Source: RYN-230 sp963813975 (GTDB lineage: Bacteria; Actinomycetota; Actinomycetes; Streptosporangiales; Streptosporangiaceae). Taken from it: a DNA stretch of 64,000 nt. The position numbers and the translations under genes are program-made. The notes beneath the pieces were generated by a model, which worked only from the letters and a program-made list of their open reading frames with translations, did no database searches and was not told the DNA's origin. Every line of letters begins with the position of its first letter. The first letter of the stretch is position 1. Below are positions 16,589 through 24,930 of this stretch, in pieces. The DNA is taken from contig CAWFAP010000005.1 of assembly GCA_963813975.1 (NCBI GenBank), forward strand, positions 248,001 to 312,000, written 5' to 3'.

Positions 16589-16948
16589 TCAGGAGCCACG
16601 GTAGGTCGAGTAGGCGTACGGGCTGAGCAGCAGGGGCACATGATGGTGCCCGTCCGGGTCCGTGATCCGGAAGATCACCACGACCTCCGGATAAAACGTC
16701 TCCGCCGCCGGGGACTGGCCCTTGAGGTAGGCCTCGGTCAGGAAGACGATCCGGTAGATGCCCGGGCCGGAGCGCGCGCCGGCGTCCACCCCGGTTCCGG
16801 GGGCCAGGTCGCCCACCCGCCCGTCCGCGTCGGTGCGGCGCCGGGCCAGGTCATGCCACTGGCCGCCGTCCTGCCGGCTCAGGACGAGTTCCAGCCCGGC
16901 CGCGGGCCGCCCCGTGGTCGCATCCAGCACGTGCGTCGAGATGCTCAT
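16589..16948 (-). CDS. uraH: 5-hydroxyisourate hydrolase
   Basis: The 119-residue transthyretin-related enzyme that hydrolyses 5-hydroxyisourate to OHCU. STHVLDATTGRPA opens the protein with the catalytic His, EVVVIFRITDPDGHHHVPLLLS leads to the end, and the C-terminus is the diagnostic YRGS. It lies between uraD and the amidohydrolase in the leftward operon. Confidence 0.95.
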   Translation of the reverse strand: MSISTHVLDATTGRPAAGLELVLSRQDGGQWHDLARRRTDADGRVGDLAPGTGVDAGARSGPGIYRIVFLTEAYLKGQSPAAETFYPEVVVIFRITDPDGHHHVPLLLSPYAYSTYRGS

Positions 16949-16985
16949 GCCTGGTGGCTACGCCTCCTCTGGTCCTGATCCGGGG

Positions 16986-17546
16986 TTATTCGAACGTTTT
17001 CCCCAGCCGCAGCCGGACGATCTTCATCAGCTCGTCCCGGACCACCTCCCGCTCGGTCGCGGAATCGTGGCCGAGCCGGGCCTGGAGCGCGGCCAGCATG
17101 CTGGCCGCGGGCATCCCGGTCGCGCAGATCAGGAACACGTGCCCGAACCGTTCCTCGTAAGCGGCGTTGCCCGCCCTGAGTCCGGCCTGCACGTCCCCGG
17201 AAGCGTCCCGGGCCCCAGCCTGCTCCTGCCGTGACCAGGCCGCCTCCCGGCCGGCGGGCCCGTCCCCCGGCTGCGGCCGGTCGTGGACCTCGCCCCTGTC
17301 CCTCGAGGGCGGCCGGTCGCCGATCCGCGGATGGGCGGCCAGGGCCTGCTCGATGTCCGGCCAGCCCAGCGTGCTGATCGTTGCGTCGGACGCGGCCTCG
17401 AGCGCCGGCCGCGAGCCGTGGGGACGCCCGCTGACCAGCCGCTCGATCCAGCGCGCGCTGGCGCACGACGGCCGGAGCAGCGCGGCGGCGGTGGCAGCGG
17501 TGGCCCGGTCCAGGTCGGCGACGGGCACCCGGGGGGACTCGGTCAT
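16986..17546 (-). CDS. uraD: 2-oxo-4-hydroxy-4-carboxy-5-ureidoimidazoline (OHCU) decarboxylase
   Basis: A 186-residue OHCU decarboxylase, which makes S-allantoin. Family marks are ALAAHPRIGDRP (with the catalytic His), NAAYEERFGHVFLICATG and a C-terminal ELMKIVRLRLGKTF helix. A central stretch of about 30 residues is rich in Arg, Asp and Gly and looks like an insertion. The ATG at 17546 is used; 17558 is also possible. It is the first gene of the leftward urate operon and diverges from allantoinase with 84 bases between starts. Confidence 0.93.
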   Translation of the reverse strand: MTESPRVPVADLDRATAATAAALLRPSCASARWIERLVSGRPHGSRPALEAASDATISTLGWPDIEQALAAHPRIGDRPPSRDRGEVHDRPQPGDGPAGREAAWSRQEQAGARDASGDVQAGLRAGNAAYEERFGHVFLICATGMPAASMLAALQARLGHDSATEREVVRDELMKIVRLRLGKTFE

Positions 17547-17630
17547 CCCGACGACCATAGCGCCGCGGCTTCCCCGGATCACGCTGTGCGAGACTCGGGG
17601 CGTGGTCCCCATGGCCGGCGGGAGGTGCGG

Positions 17631-19016
17631 GTGGGTGAGGTGACGGCGCTCCGGGGCCGTCGGGTCATCACGCCTGACGGTGAGCGGGCCGCGACCGTGC
17701 TCTTCCACGACGGGATCATCACCGGCCTGGCCGCCTACCCGGACGGGCCGCCCGGCGCCGTCACCCTGGCCGCCGACGAGGTGCTGCTGCCCGGGCTGGT
17801 GGACAGCCACGTGCACGTGAACGAGCCGGGGCGGACCGAGTGGGAAGGCTTCGCCACCGCGACCGTGGCCGCGGCCGCGGGCGGGGTGACCACGATCGTG
17901 GACATGCCCCTGAACAGCATCCCGCCCACCGTGACCGTGCCCGCGCTGCGCGCCAAGCAGGCCGCCGCGGCCGGCCAGCTCGCGGTGGACGTGGCGTTCT
18001 GGGGCGGCGCGGTGCCCGGCAACGTCGGTGACCTGCGCCCCCTGCACGAGGCGGGCGTGGCGGGCTTCAAGTGCTTCCTGCTCCCCTCCGGCGTGGACGA
18101 ATTCGCCCCGCTCGACCCCGTCCAGCTCGGCGCGGCCATGACCGAGATCGCCAGCTTCGGCGGCCTGCTCATCGCGCACGCCGAGGACCCGGAGGTCATC
18201 GCGGCGGCCCCCGGGGCCCGCGGCCGCCGGTACGCGGACTTCCTGGACTCCCGGCCGCCCGAGGCCGAGCAGCGGGCCATCACGACGCTGCTGGAGCAGA
18301 CCCGGCGGACCGGATGCCAGACCCACGTCGTGCACCTGGCCAGCGCGGCGGCGCTGCCCGCCGTGCGCGAGGCCAAGGCGGCCGGGCTGCCGGTCACCGC
18401 CGAGACCTGCCCGCACTACCTGACTCTGCGCGCCGAGGACGTCCCGGACGGGGCCACCGAGTTCAAGTGCTGCCCGCCGATCCGGGACGACGCCAACCGT
18501 GACGGGCTGTGGGCGGGACTGCTGGACGGCACGATCGACTGCGTCGTGTCCGACCACTCACCGTGCACCGTGGCGGCCAAGCGGCTGGACACCGGGGACT
18601 TCGGTGACGCCTGGGGCGGCATCGCCTCGATCCAGCTCGGCCTGCCCGCGGTGTGGACCGAGGCCGCACGGCGCGGCGTCGGCCTGGACCGCGTCGCGGC
18701 CTGGATGGCCGCGGCCCCGGCCGCGCTGACCGGCCTGGCGGACCGGGGCGCGATCGTGCCCGGGCTGCGGGCCGACCTGTGCGTGTTCGCCCCGGACGAA
18801 TGCTTCACGGTGGACCCGGCCGCGCTTAGGCACCGCAACCCGGTCAGCCCCTACGCGGGCCAGACCCTGCGCGGCGCGGTCCGGCAGACCTGGCTGGGCG
18901 GGCGGCCAGCCGGGTCCGGCCCGCGAGCCGGGCAGCTCGTCTCCGTGGCCAGGGGGGCCGTCGGGAGCGCGGCTGCTGAGACGTCGCCCGGCCCGGCCCT
19001 GGGAGGGGGATCATGA
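17631..19016 (+). CDS. allB: Allantoinase
   Basis: A 461-residue cyclic amidohydrolase that opens allantoin to allantoate. H60 and H62 (DSHVHVNEPGR), the carbamylated Lys K147 (GVAGFKCFL), LIAHAED, VHLASA and DHSPC give the binuclear metal centre. MPLNSIPPT is typical of bacterial allantoinases. The GTG at 17631 has GGAGG five bases upstream. It overlaps the allantoicase gene by ATGA and is divergent from uraD, so one intergenic region may control both arms. Confidence 0.95.
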   Translation: MGEVTALRGRRVITPDGERAATVLFHDGIITGLAAYPDGPPGAVTLAADEVLLPGLVDSHVHVNEPGRTEWEGFATATVAAAAGGVTTIVDMPLNSIPPTVTVPALRAKQAAAAGQLAVDVAFWGGAVPGNVGDLRPLHEAGVAGFKCFLLPSGVDEFAPLDPVQLGAAMTEIASFGGLLIAHAEDPEVIAAAPGARGRRYADFLDSRPPEAEQRAITTLLEQTRRTGCQTHVVHLASAAALPAVREAKAAGLPVTAETCPHYLTLRAEDVPDGATEFKCCPPIRDDANRDGLWAGLLDGTIDCVVSDHSPCTVAAKRLDTGDFGDAWGGIASIQLGLPAVWTEAARRGVGLDRVAAWMAAAPAALTGLADRGAIVPGLRADLCVFAPDECFTVDPAALRHRNPVSPYAGQTLRGAVRQTWLGGRPAGSGPRAGQLVSVARGAVGSAAAETSPGPALGGGS

Positions 19017-20161
19017 GCGAGAATCCCGGGCCAGGTCCGGGCGGAGCCGCGGCCACGGACTTCCGCCTCCTGCCCGATGTGGCCAGCCGGGCCCTGGGCG
19101 GGTCGGTGCTCTGCGCCAGCGACGAGTTCTACGCGGACGCGCACAGCCTCATCGACCCGCGGCCTGCGGTGCACGACCCGGCGGCCTTCGGGATCCGCGG
19201 CAAGGTCTACGACGGCTGGGAGACCCAGCGGCGGCGGGAGCCCGGTGAGGACTTCGTCATCATCCGGCTCGCCGCGCCCGCCATAGTCCGCGGCGTCAAC
19301 ATCGACACCGCGCACTTCCGGGGCAACTACCCGCCGTTCGGCTCGGTCGACGGCGCCACACTGCTCGGCTATCCCACCGCGGCCGAGGTACGCGCCGCCA
19401 CCTGGAGCCCGCTGGCAGGCAAGACCGACCTCGGAGGTGACCGGGCCAACCTGGTCCGGGTCAACGCCGCGGACCGGCTCGTCACCCATGTCCGGCTGAC
19501 CATCCATCCCGACGGGGGCGTGGCCCGGCTGCGGGTCTTCGGCGAGGTGGTGCCCGATCCGCGGCGGCTGGGCGGCCGGGTGGACCTGGCCGCGACCTGC
19601 TCCGGCGGCCGGGTGGAGGGGTGCAGCAACATGTTCTTCTCCTCGCCGGCCAATGCGCTCGCGCCGGGGCGGGCCCAGGTCATGTCGGACGGCTGGGAGA
19701 CCGCCCGCCGCCGCGACGACGGGCACGACTGGCTGGTGGTGCGGCTGGCGGCGCCTGGTGTGCTGCACCACGCCGTGATCGACACCAGCCGCTTCGCCGG
19801 CAACGCGCCCGGCCACGCCCGGCTGAGCGACGCCCAGACCGGTGCCGAACTGCTGCCGCGGACCCGGCTGATCCCGGACACCGAGCAGTGGTTCCGGATC
19901 CCGGGCGACGCCCCCCCTGGGCCCACCACCCCTGCCGAACCCACCGGCCCCCCCGAGCCCGCAGGTCCCGCCGACCCCACCGGTCCAACGAGCCCCACGG
20001 CGCTCGTGCGGCTGGACATCTACCCCGACGGGGGCATCTCCCGGCTGCGGCTGATCGGCGTGGTGCCACCCGGCCACCGCGAGCAGATCGCCCGCCGCTG
20101 GCTCGGCCTGCTGCCCGGCGACGTGGCCGCCGCCGTGGACCAGTCCGAGTTCTTTGACTGA
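19013..20161 (+). CDS. alc: Allantoicase
   Basis: A 382-residue enzyme that splits allantoate into ureidoglycolate and urea. The two jelly-roll repeats each show the family motif: KVYDGWETQRRR with IDTAHFRGNYPP, and VMSDGWETARRR with IDTSRFAGNAPG. Residues of about 302-330 are a Pro/Thr/Gly-rich insertion not usual in the family, encoded by a C-rich run, and probably a surface loop. ATGA overlap with allB shows coupling. No ureidoglycolate lyase follows in this window. Confidence 0.95.
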   Translation: MSENPGPGPGGAAATDFRLLPDVASRALGGSVLCASDEFYADAHSLIDPRPAVHDPAAFGIRGKVYDGWETQRRREPGEDFVIIRLAAPAIVRGVNIDTAHFRGNYPPFGSVDGATLLGYPTAAEVRAATWSPLAGKTDLGGDRANLVRVNAADRLVTHVRLTIHPDGGVARLRVFGEVVPDPRRLGGRVDLAATCSGGRVEGCSNMFFSSPANALAPGRAQVMSDGWETARRRDDGHDWLVVRLAAPGVLHHAVIDTSRFAGNAPGHARLSDAQTGAELLPRTRLIPDTEQWFRIPGDAPPGPTTPAEPTGPPEPAGPADPTGPTSPTALVRLDIYPDGGISRLRLIGVVPPGHREQIARRWLGLLPGDVAAAVDQSEFFD

Positions 20162-20166
20162 CGCCT

Positions 20167-21252
20167 CTATGACTTGGACACGAAGCCGCGGACGTCCGCG
20201 CCACCCAGGGCCGAGGCGACGGCCTCGGGGTCCAGCCGGTGCTCCGCGCCGGCCGCCCGGGCCGCCAGCCAGAGCGAGCCGCCCACGGCGGGCAGCTTGG
20301 GGGCCGCGAAGTCCCGGCCGCCGGTCACGTGCCGGAGGTGCTGCCGCAGGGGGCCGACGAAGACCTCGCCGGCCCGGAAATTGCTCCCGATCAGCGTCAC
20401 CTCGGCCGGGCCGCCGAAGTCCAGGGCCCGGTACACGGTGCTGATCTGCTCGGCCAGGTCCGCCGCGGCCTGCTGGAATATCCCGGTGGCGATGTCGTCG
20501 CCCCCGTGCGCGGCCTCGGCCACCTGCTGGGCAAAGGATGCGATACGGGCCTTGTCGAAATCCCGGTATAGGATTGGCTTAATATCCTCGATTTGCCGCA
20601 GGCCGTAGAAATCCAGCATGCGCGAGACCAGTTCCGTCCAATCGTTCCTGCCGTCCCGGTAAGCCAGGACGGCCCGGATTGCCTTCACCGCGACCAGGTA
20701 GCCCGAACCCTCGTCACCGACGATATGACCCCACCCTCCGCAGCGCCATGCCCGGCCTCGTGAATTGACCCCGAACGTATTGCTTCCGGTGCCGGATATG
20801 GCGGCAATACCGGGCGAGGCGAGCGAGCCGGCCGCCCAGGCTGTCACGACGTCATTGACGGCCAAAGTTACCGGCGCACTGAGTTCGGTCACCCCGGACA
20901 GCAGGCGTTTCCGTTCCTCGTCGGTGTCTACCCCGGCGACACCCAGTACTCCCGCGGTTACCGGTTTGGCTCGCCCGAGCACCTCTCTGATTGCCTCATT
21001 AATGGAAGCCGCGGCCACGTCGAAACCCACGGCCTCGGGATTACTCGGCCCGGTTTCTGCCGCCGTGACCGTCCCGGTGTCCAGGTCAAATGCTGCGGCT
21101 ATCGTTTTCGTGGCGCCGCCGTCCACTCCGATCAGGAGGCCGTTCACCGTCGCGCCGCTGTTACTTCCGGTGGCCTTGGGCAGCAATTCCGCAGGCAGGG
21201 TGACGAGGCTGTCTTTACGTTGTTGCCTGCTATCTGCTGATGTACTATGCAT
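20167..21252 (-). CDS. BadF/BadG/BcrA/BcrD-type ATPase, probable N-acetylglucosamine-like kinase
   Basis: A 361-residue ASKHA-fold protein. The phosphate 1 loop is IGVDGGATKT at about residue 41, ISGTGSNTFG and GGWGHIVGDEGSGY follow, and TLIGSNFRAGEV lies near the end. Members of this size often phosphorylate amino sugars. The first 35 residues are Ser/Gln/Lys-rich and may not be translated; a GTG at 21147 is the alternative start. The 5' part (about 20570-21250) is visibly richer in A and T than its neighbours, a possible sign of acquisition. It is divergent from a PfkB kinase, 34 bases apart. Confidence 0.8.
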   Translation of the reverse strand: MHSTSADSRQQRKDSLVTLPAELLPKATGSNSGATVNGLLIGVDGGATKTIAAAFDLDTGTVTAAETGPSNPEAVGFDVAAASINEAIREVLGRAKPVTAGVLGVAGVDTDEERKRLLSGVTELSAPVTLAVNDVVTAWAAGSLASPGIAAISGTGSNTFGVNSRGRAWRCGGWGHIVGDEGSGYLVAVKAIRAVLAYRDGRNDWTELVSRMLDFYGLRQIEDIKPILYRDFDKARIASFAQQVAEAAHGGDDIATGIFQQAAADLAEQISTVYRALDFGGPAEVTLIGSNFRAGEVFVGPLRQHLRHVTGGRDFAAPKLPAVGGSLWLAARAAGAEHRLDPEAVASALGGADVRGFVSKS

Positions 21253-21286
21253 CGAGTCCCATCGGCCAATCTACGAGCGGATCACG

Positions 21287-22168
21287 GTGCGCCTAGACTA
21301 CCTTGCTTTGGGTAACCCAACCCTGGACGTCCAGGCGGGGGGTTCTTACGTGCTGGGCGGATCGGTAGTCTACTCCGCATTGCAGGCGGCCCGGCTAGGG
21401 CTTAGCGCCGGGATCGTGGGACGGGGTAATCCAGCCCAGCTGGCGCCGTACTGGCAGCCCTACACGGGCGAAGTCGAGCTGCACCTGCAGCCCGCCGAGT
21501 CGGCCACGATGTTCCGTAACATGTCGGTCGGGGATTTTCGCGAACAATGGCTGGAAGGCTGGGCCGGTCCTATCCAGGGCCTTGACGGTTGGCCCGACAG
21601 TGACATTCTCCATATCGCGCCCGTGGCCCAGGAAATAACGCTGGAAAAGCTGGCCGACGAGTGCCGGTCGCGTTTCGTCCTGCTCACCCCGCAGGGGCTG
21701 GTCAGGAACTGGGACGGCATCGGCGCGCGCATCGGGCTCGTGCCACGGGGCTTTCCCGCCGCGGTGTCGTCGATGGTAGACGTGGTGGTGGTGTCTGAGA
21801 CCGAGGCGCCCTACGTCAGCGACTTGCTGGCCGCGGTGCCGCGCCACGGCGGCCTGGGCGTGGTGACCCGGGGACGGCGGGGGTGCGAGGTCCTGACCCG
21901 GGACGGTTCCCGGGAGTACACCGCGGAGCCGGTGAGTGTCCTGGTCGACTCGACCGGCGCCGGTGACTGCTTTGCCGCCACGCTGACCATCGAGATGTTC
22001 CGGGGGCGGCCGGTGCCGGAGGCGGTCCGGCTGGCCACGGCGGCCGCGTCGCTGTGCGTGAGCGGCCAGGGGCCGGCCACCATCGGCGGCCGGGCGGAGA
22101 TCATGAGCGAACGCGCGTCTTCCCCCGGCGTCGTCGGCTTCCTGGGACCTCCCCGGCGGGGAGGCTAG
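21287..22168 (+). CDS. PfkB-family carbohydrate kinase
   Basis: A 293-residue ribokinase-type kinase. It opens YLALGNPTLDV and GGSYVLGGSVVYSA, and near the end has DSTGAGDCFAATL, the anion hole and catalytic Asp of PfkB motif 2. The GTG at 21287 is the only good start. With the divergent BadF-type kinase it may form a two-kinase sugar module. The last 68 bases overlap the convergent LysR gene. Confidence 0.88.
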   Translation: MRLDYLALGNPTLDVQAGGSYVLGGSVVYSALQAARLGLSAGIVGRGNPAQLAPYWQPYTGEVELHLQPAESATMFRNMSVGDFREQWLEGWAGPIQGLDGWPDSDILHIAPVAQEITLEKLADECRSRFVLLTPQGLVRNWDGIGARIGLVPRGFPAAVSSMVDVVVVSETEAPYVSDLLAAVPRHGGLGVVTRGRRGCEVLTRDGSREYTAEPVSVLVDSTGAGDCFAATLTIEMFRGRPVPEAVRLATAAASLCVSGQGPATIGGRAEIMSERASSPGVVGFLGPPRRGG

Positions 22169-23138
22169 CCGGCGGATCATCCCCGGCGGCCCGGGGAACG
22201 GGCATGGCGGGGCGCGCCACCGTTGCGGGGTGGGCGGCCGTGTAGGCGCGGGCCCGCTCCACGAAGATGCCGTGCAGATCCCGCGCGGCCAGCGGGGCAG
22301 AGCCGGACCGGGACCGCTGGATAACCAGGTCCACCCCGGTGGTGTCGTCGTCGGCGAGCGGCCGCCAGGTGATCACCCCGTGCTGTTCGAGCGGGTCGCC
22401 GATCACGCTGAAGTCCGGCAGCACGGTGAGGCCCAGCCCCTCGGCCACCATCAGCTTGCCCATCTCGGCGCCGTCGGTGGAGTAAGAGAACTCCGGCGGC
22501 TGGCCCCGCAGCAGCCGGTGCAGATAACGGTGCATGACATAACCAGATCGCATCACGATGAGCGGCTCGCCGAGCAGGTCGGCGGTGCTCACCGCCGCGT
22601 GCTGGGCCAGCGGGCTGGACGCCGGCAGCACGACGACCGGGCGGCCTCGCAGCAGCGGGGTGGTCTCCAGCTCGGGGGGCAGGTCGTCGCCGTCCAGGTA
22701 GTTCACCAGGCCCAGGTCGAAGCGGCCCTCCAGGACGCCGCGGCGGATCTCGGCCTGCTGCGCGCCGATCACCTCGACCTGGATCAGCGGGTGACTCTGC
22801 CGGAACTGCTGGATGGTCGGTGCGAGCAGCGGGGCCATAGCCGCGCTGACCGTGCCCAGGCGGACCAGCCGCACGCTGCGGTGCTGCTCGCCGGCCGCGT
22901 GCCGGAGCCGGTCGAACGAGTCGAGCAGGGTGAGGATGTAGGGGAACAGCTCGCGGCCGGAGTCGCTCATCCGCGCCCCGTACCGGCCCCGGTCGAGCAG
23001 GTCCACGCCCAGTTCACGTTCCAGGCTCCGGACCGAGCCGCTCAATGCGGGCTGGGAGATGTGCAGCTCGTCGGCGGCGCGGCGGAACGAGCCCACCCGG
23101 GCGACCGTGGCCACGTATTCAAGCTGCTCGATCCGCAC
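22101..23138 (-). CDS. LysR-family transcriptional regulator next to ssuD
   Basis: A 345-residue LysR regulator. The N-terminal winged helix is EQLEYVATVARVGSFRRAAD followed by ELHISQPALSGSV. The effector domain runs from about residue 90. The GTG at 23138 follows GAGAGGGG. The C-terminal 40 residues are Pro/Arg-rich and overlap the convergent PfkB gene. It is divergent from ssuD, so sulfonate or sulfur control is the natural guess. Confidence 0.88.
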   Translation of the reverse strand: MRIEQLEYVATVARVGSFRRAADELHISQPALSGSVRSLERELGVDLLDRGRYGARMSDSGRELFPYILTLLDSFDRLRHAAGEQHRSVRLVRLGTVSAAMAPLLAPTIQQFRQSHPLIQVEVIGAQQAEIRRGVLEGRFDLGLVNYLDGDDLPPELETTPLLRGRPVVVLPASSPLAQHAAVSTADLLGEPLIVMRSGYVMHRYLHRLLRGQPPEFSYSTDGAEMGKLMVAEGLGLTVLPDFSVIGDPLEQHGVITWRPLADDDTTGVDLVIQRSRSGSAPLAARDLHGIFVERARAYTAAHPATVARPAMPVPRAAGDDPPASLPAGEVPGSRRRRGKTRVRS

Positions 23139-23177
23139 ACGACCCCTCTCGTCCGGCACCACTCAACACCAGGATAG

Positions 23178-23193
23178 CGATCGTTTTAATAGG
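23178..23193 (-). promoter_or_regulatory. AT-rich element, LysR-proximal copy
   Basis: Read leftward, the sequence is CCTATTAAAACGATCG. It begins 40 bases upstream of the LysR GTG and matches the copy at 23477-23492 at 13 of 16 positions in the opposite orientation. It may be a promoter core, a LysR binding site, or both. Confidence 0.5.
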
Positions 23194-23292
23194 AAAACCT
23201 TACCACGACCCCGCGGATCGATATTGGACGCGCTGTCCGGCCGCGCCGCAGGCTGAGGGGCCGTTGCGCCACTGGTGGCCAGGCGGGATGCG

Positions 23293-23385
23293 GCGGGATG
23301 GTCCGAAGGCGGGCGCCGACCGGACGCGGGCGGGATGGTCCGAAGGCGGGCGGCGGCGGGCCGCGGGATGCTCCGAAGGCGGGCG
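23293..23385. repeat. Three copies of a 23-base GC-rich repeat
   Basis: Copies of GCGGGATG[G/C]TCCGAAGGCG begin at 23293, 23330 and 23363, each extending to about 23 bases. The spacing is uneven and the repeats lie in non-coding DNA. Confidence 0.8.
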
Positions 23386-23476
23386 CGGGCCGGACGCGGA
23401 GTTGCAGTCAGGCCCCGGCCACCACGGTCCGGTCGCCCCAGCTCTCTCGCCACCCCCTGTCCCATCAACCCGACTT

Positions 23477-23492
23477 CCTATAAAATTGATCG
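23477..23492 (+). promoter_or_regulatory. AT-rich element, ssuD-facing copy
   Basis: CCTATAAAATTGATCG, oriented toward ssuD and about 150 bases before its start. With flanking bases the two copies share TTCCTATWAAAWYGATCG. Same orientation relative to each gene argues for a shared promoter or operator type. Confidence 0.5.
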
Positions 23493-23538
23493 AGACACAA
23501 GGAAATAGGCAGGGATGCCCTCGAGGTCTCCGCCGAGC

Positions 23539-23610
23539 CTGGCACCACCGAAGCTGGCACCACCTGAGCCTGGCACCACCTGAGCCTGGCACCACCTGAG
23601 CCTGGCCCCG
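23539..23610. repeat. Short direct repeat, period 15-16 bases, before ssuD
   Basis: The unit CTGGCACCACCTGAGC and its variants begin at 23539, 23554, 23570 and 23586, with a partial copy at 23602. It ends about 20 bases before the ribosome site and would lie in the leader RNA. Confidence 0.8.
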
Positions 23611-23643
23611 CCCACCACGTACCACCCGAAGGAGGTCCCGCCC

Positions 23644-24765
23644 ATGGGAGTGGTCCTGCACTGGTTCCTGCCCACTAACGGTGACTCGCGTACCGACCTG
23701 AGCCTGGGCAACGCAGTCGGCGCGGCCGGCAGCCGGGCGGCCGAGGACGGCACCGAGCGTCCGCCGGACATCCGCTATATCGGCCAGATCGCCCGGTCCG
23801 CGGAGCAGCTCGGCTTCGCCGGCGCGCTGACCCCGACCAGCTCCTGGTGTGAGGACGCGTGGATCATGACCGCCGGGCTGACCCAGGTCACCGACCGCTT
23901 CAGGTTCCTGGTTGCGTTCCGGCCCGGGCTCATGTCACCCACGCTGGCCGCTCACATGGCCGCAACTTATCAGCGCATCTCCGGCGGCCGCCTGCTGCTC
24001 AACGTGGTCACCGGGGGTGACGACGTGGAACAGCAACGGTTCGGTGACCACCTGGGCAAGGAGGCCCGGTACGAGCGGGCCGGCGAGTTCCTGCACATCG
24101 TCCGCGAGCTGTGGCACGGCGGCCCGGTCACGTTCACCGGGCGGCACTACGACGTGCGCGGCGGGCAGATCGTGCCGCCGCGGGTGCCGCCCGACATCTA
24201 CCTGGGCGGGTCATCAGCCCCGGCGCTCGACGTGGCGGCCCGGTACGCCGACGTGTACCTGACGTGGGGCGAGCCACCACCGGCCGTTGCGGAAAAACTG
24301 GACGCGGTGCGGACGCGCGCCAAGCAGGCCGGCCGGGAGGTGCGCTTCGGTATCCGGCTGCACGTAATCACCCGGGACAGCGCGGACGAGGCGTGGGCCC
24401 AGGCCCAGCGGCTGCTGGACGGCCTGGACCCGGCGAAGATCGAGCGGGCGCAGGCCATCCAGCGGGCCTCGCAGTCCGAGGGCCAGCGCCGGATGGCCGC
24501 GCTGCACGGCGGGCGCACCGACGCCCTCGAGGTGTCGCCGAACCTGTGGGCCGGCGTGGGCCTGGTCCGCGGTGGCGCAGGCACCGCGCTGGTCGGCAGC
24601 CACGACGAGGTGGCGGAGCGGATCGCCGAATACTACGAGCTCGGCATCGACGAGTTCATCCTGTCCGGCTACCCGCATCTGGAAGAGGCGTACCGGGTCG
24701 GCGAGGGCCTGATACCCGTCCTGCGGCGCCGCGGCCTGATGGCGTCCCCCGACTACGACGACTGA
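23644..24765 (+). CDS. ssuD: FMNH2-dependent alkanesulfonate monooxygenase
   Basis: A 373-residue bacterial luciferase-like monooxygenase that releases sulfite from alkanesulfonates. It follows E. coli SsuD closely: WFLPTNGD, SSWCEDAWI with the conserved Cys, LTWGEPP, FGIRLHVI, ISG-type loops, and SPNLWAGVGLVRGGAGTALV with the conserved Arg. SGYPHLEEAYRVGE near the end is also shared. AAGGAGG precedes the ATG. The enzyme needs reduced FMN from a separate flavin reductase; only a remnant of such a gene lies downstream. No SsuABC transporter is adjacent. Confidence 0.92.
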   Translation: MGVVLHWFLPTNGDSRTDLSLGNAVGAAGSRAAEDGTERPPDIRYIGQIARSAEQLGFAGALTPTSSWCEDAWIMTAGLTQVTDRFRFLVAFRPGLMSPTLAAHMAATYQRISGGRLLLNVVTGGDDVEQQRFGDHLGKEARYERAGEFLHIVRELWHGGPVTFTGRHYDVRGGQIVPPRVPPDIYLGGSSAPALDVAARYADVYLTWGEPPPAVAEKLDAVRTRAKQAGREVRFGIRLHVITRDSADEAWAQAQRLLDGLDPAKIERAQAIQRASQSEGQRRMAALHGGRTDALEVSPNLWAGVGLVRGGAGTALVGSHDEVAERIAEYYELGIDEFILSGYPHLEEAYRVGEGLIPVLRRRGLMASPDYDD

Positions 24766-24770
24766 CCCCC

Positions 24771-24902
24771 GACAACTGCCACCGCCTGCCCGGCGGCGAT
24801 CACGAGATCGTCGTCGGCCGGGTCCGCGACGTCGAGACGAGCGACACCGGGGCGCCCCCGCTGGTGTTCTGGCGCGGCGCGTACGCGGCGCTCGGCGCCT
24901 GA
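24771..24902 (+). pseudogene. C-terminal remnant of a flavin reductase
   Basis: Forty-three residues after the ssuD stop read GGDHEIVVGRVRDVE then LVFWRGAYAAL. This is the end of the HpaC/flavin-reductase-like FMN-binding fold, where DH.IVVGRV and PL..RG.Y are conserved. No start or N-terminal part is present. A reductase here would suit SsuD, so this is probably the relic of its partner. Confidence 0.6.
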
Positions 24903-24930
24903 GCCGGGCCGTCTGGGGTAGGTTGCGCCG

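Larger units (their letters stand above)
23139..23643. other. 505-base intergenic region between LysR and ssuD
   Basis: No gene seen. It holds a mirrored pair of AT-rich elements (23178-23193 and 23477-23492), a three-copy GC-rich repeat between them, a short direct repeat before ssuD, and the strong ssuD ribosome site GAAGGAGG near 23630. Confidence 0.7.

Noticed and set aside
16986..18557. Extended 523-codon reading of the uraD frame
   Set aside because: The part upstream of 17558 is antisense to allantoinase; only the last 186 codons match OHCU decarboxylase.
23290..23610. Repeats before ssuD as a CRISPR array
   Set aside because: Units are short, uneven in spacing and lack spacers and cas genes.
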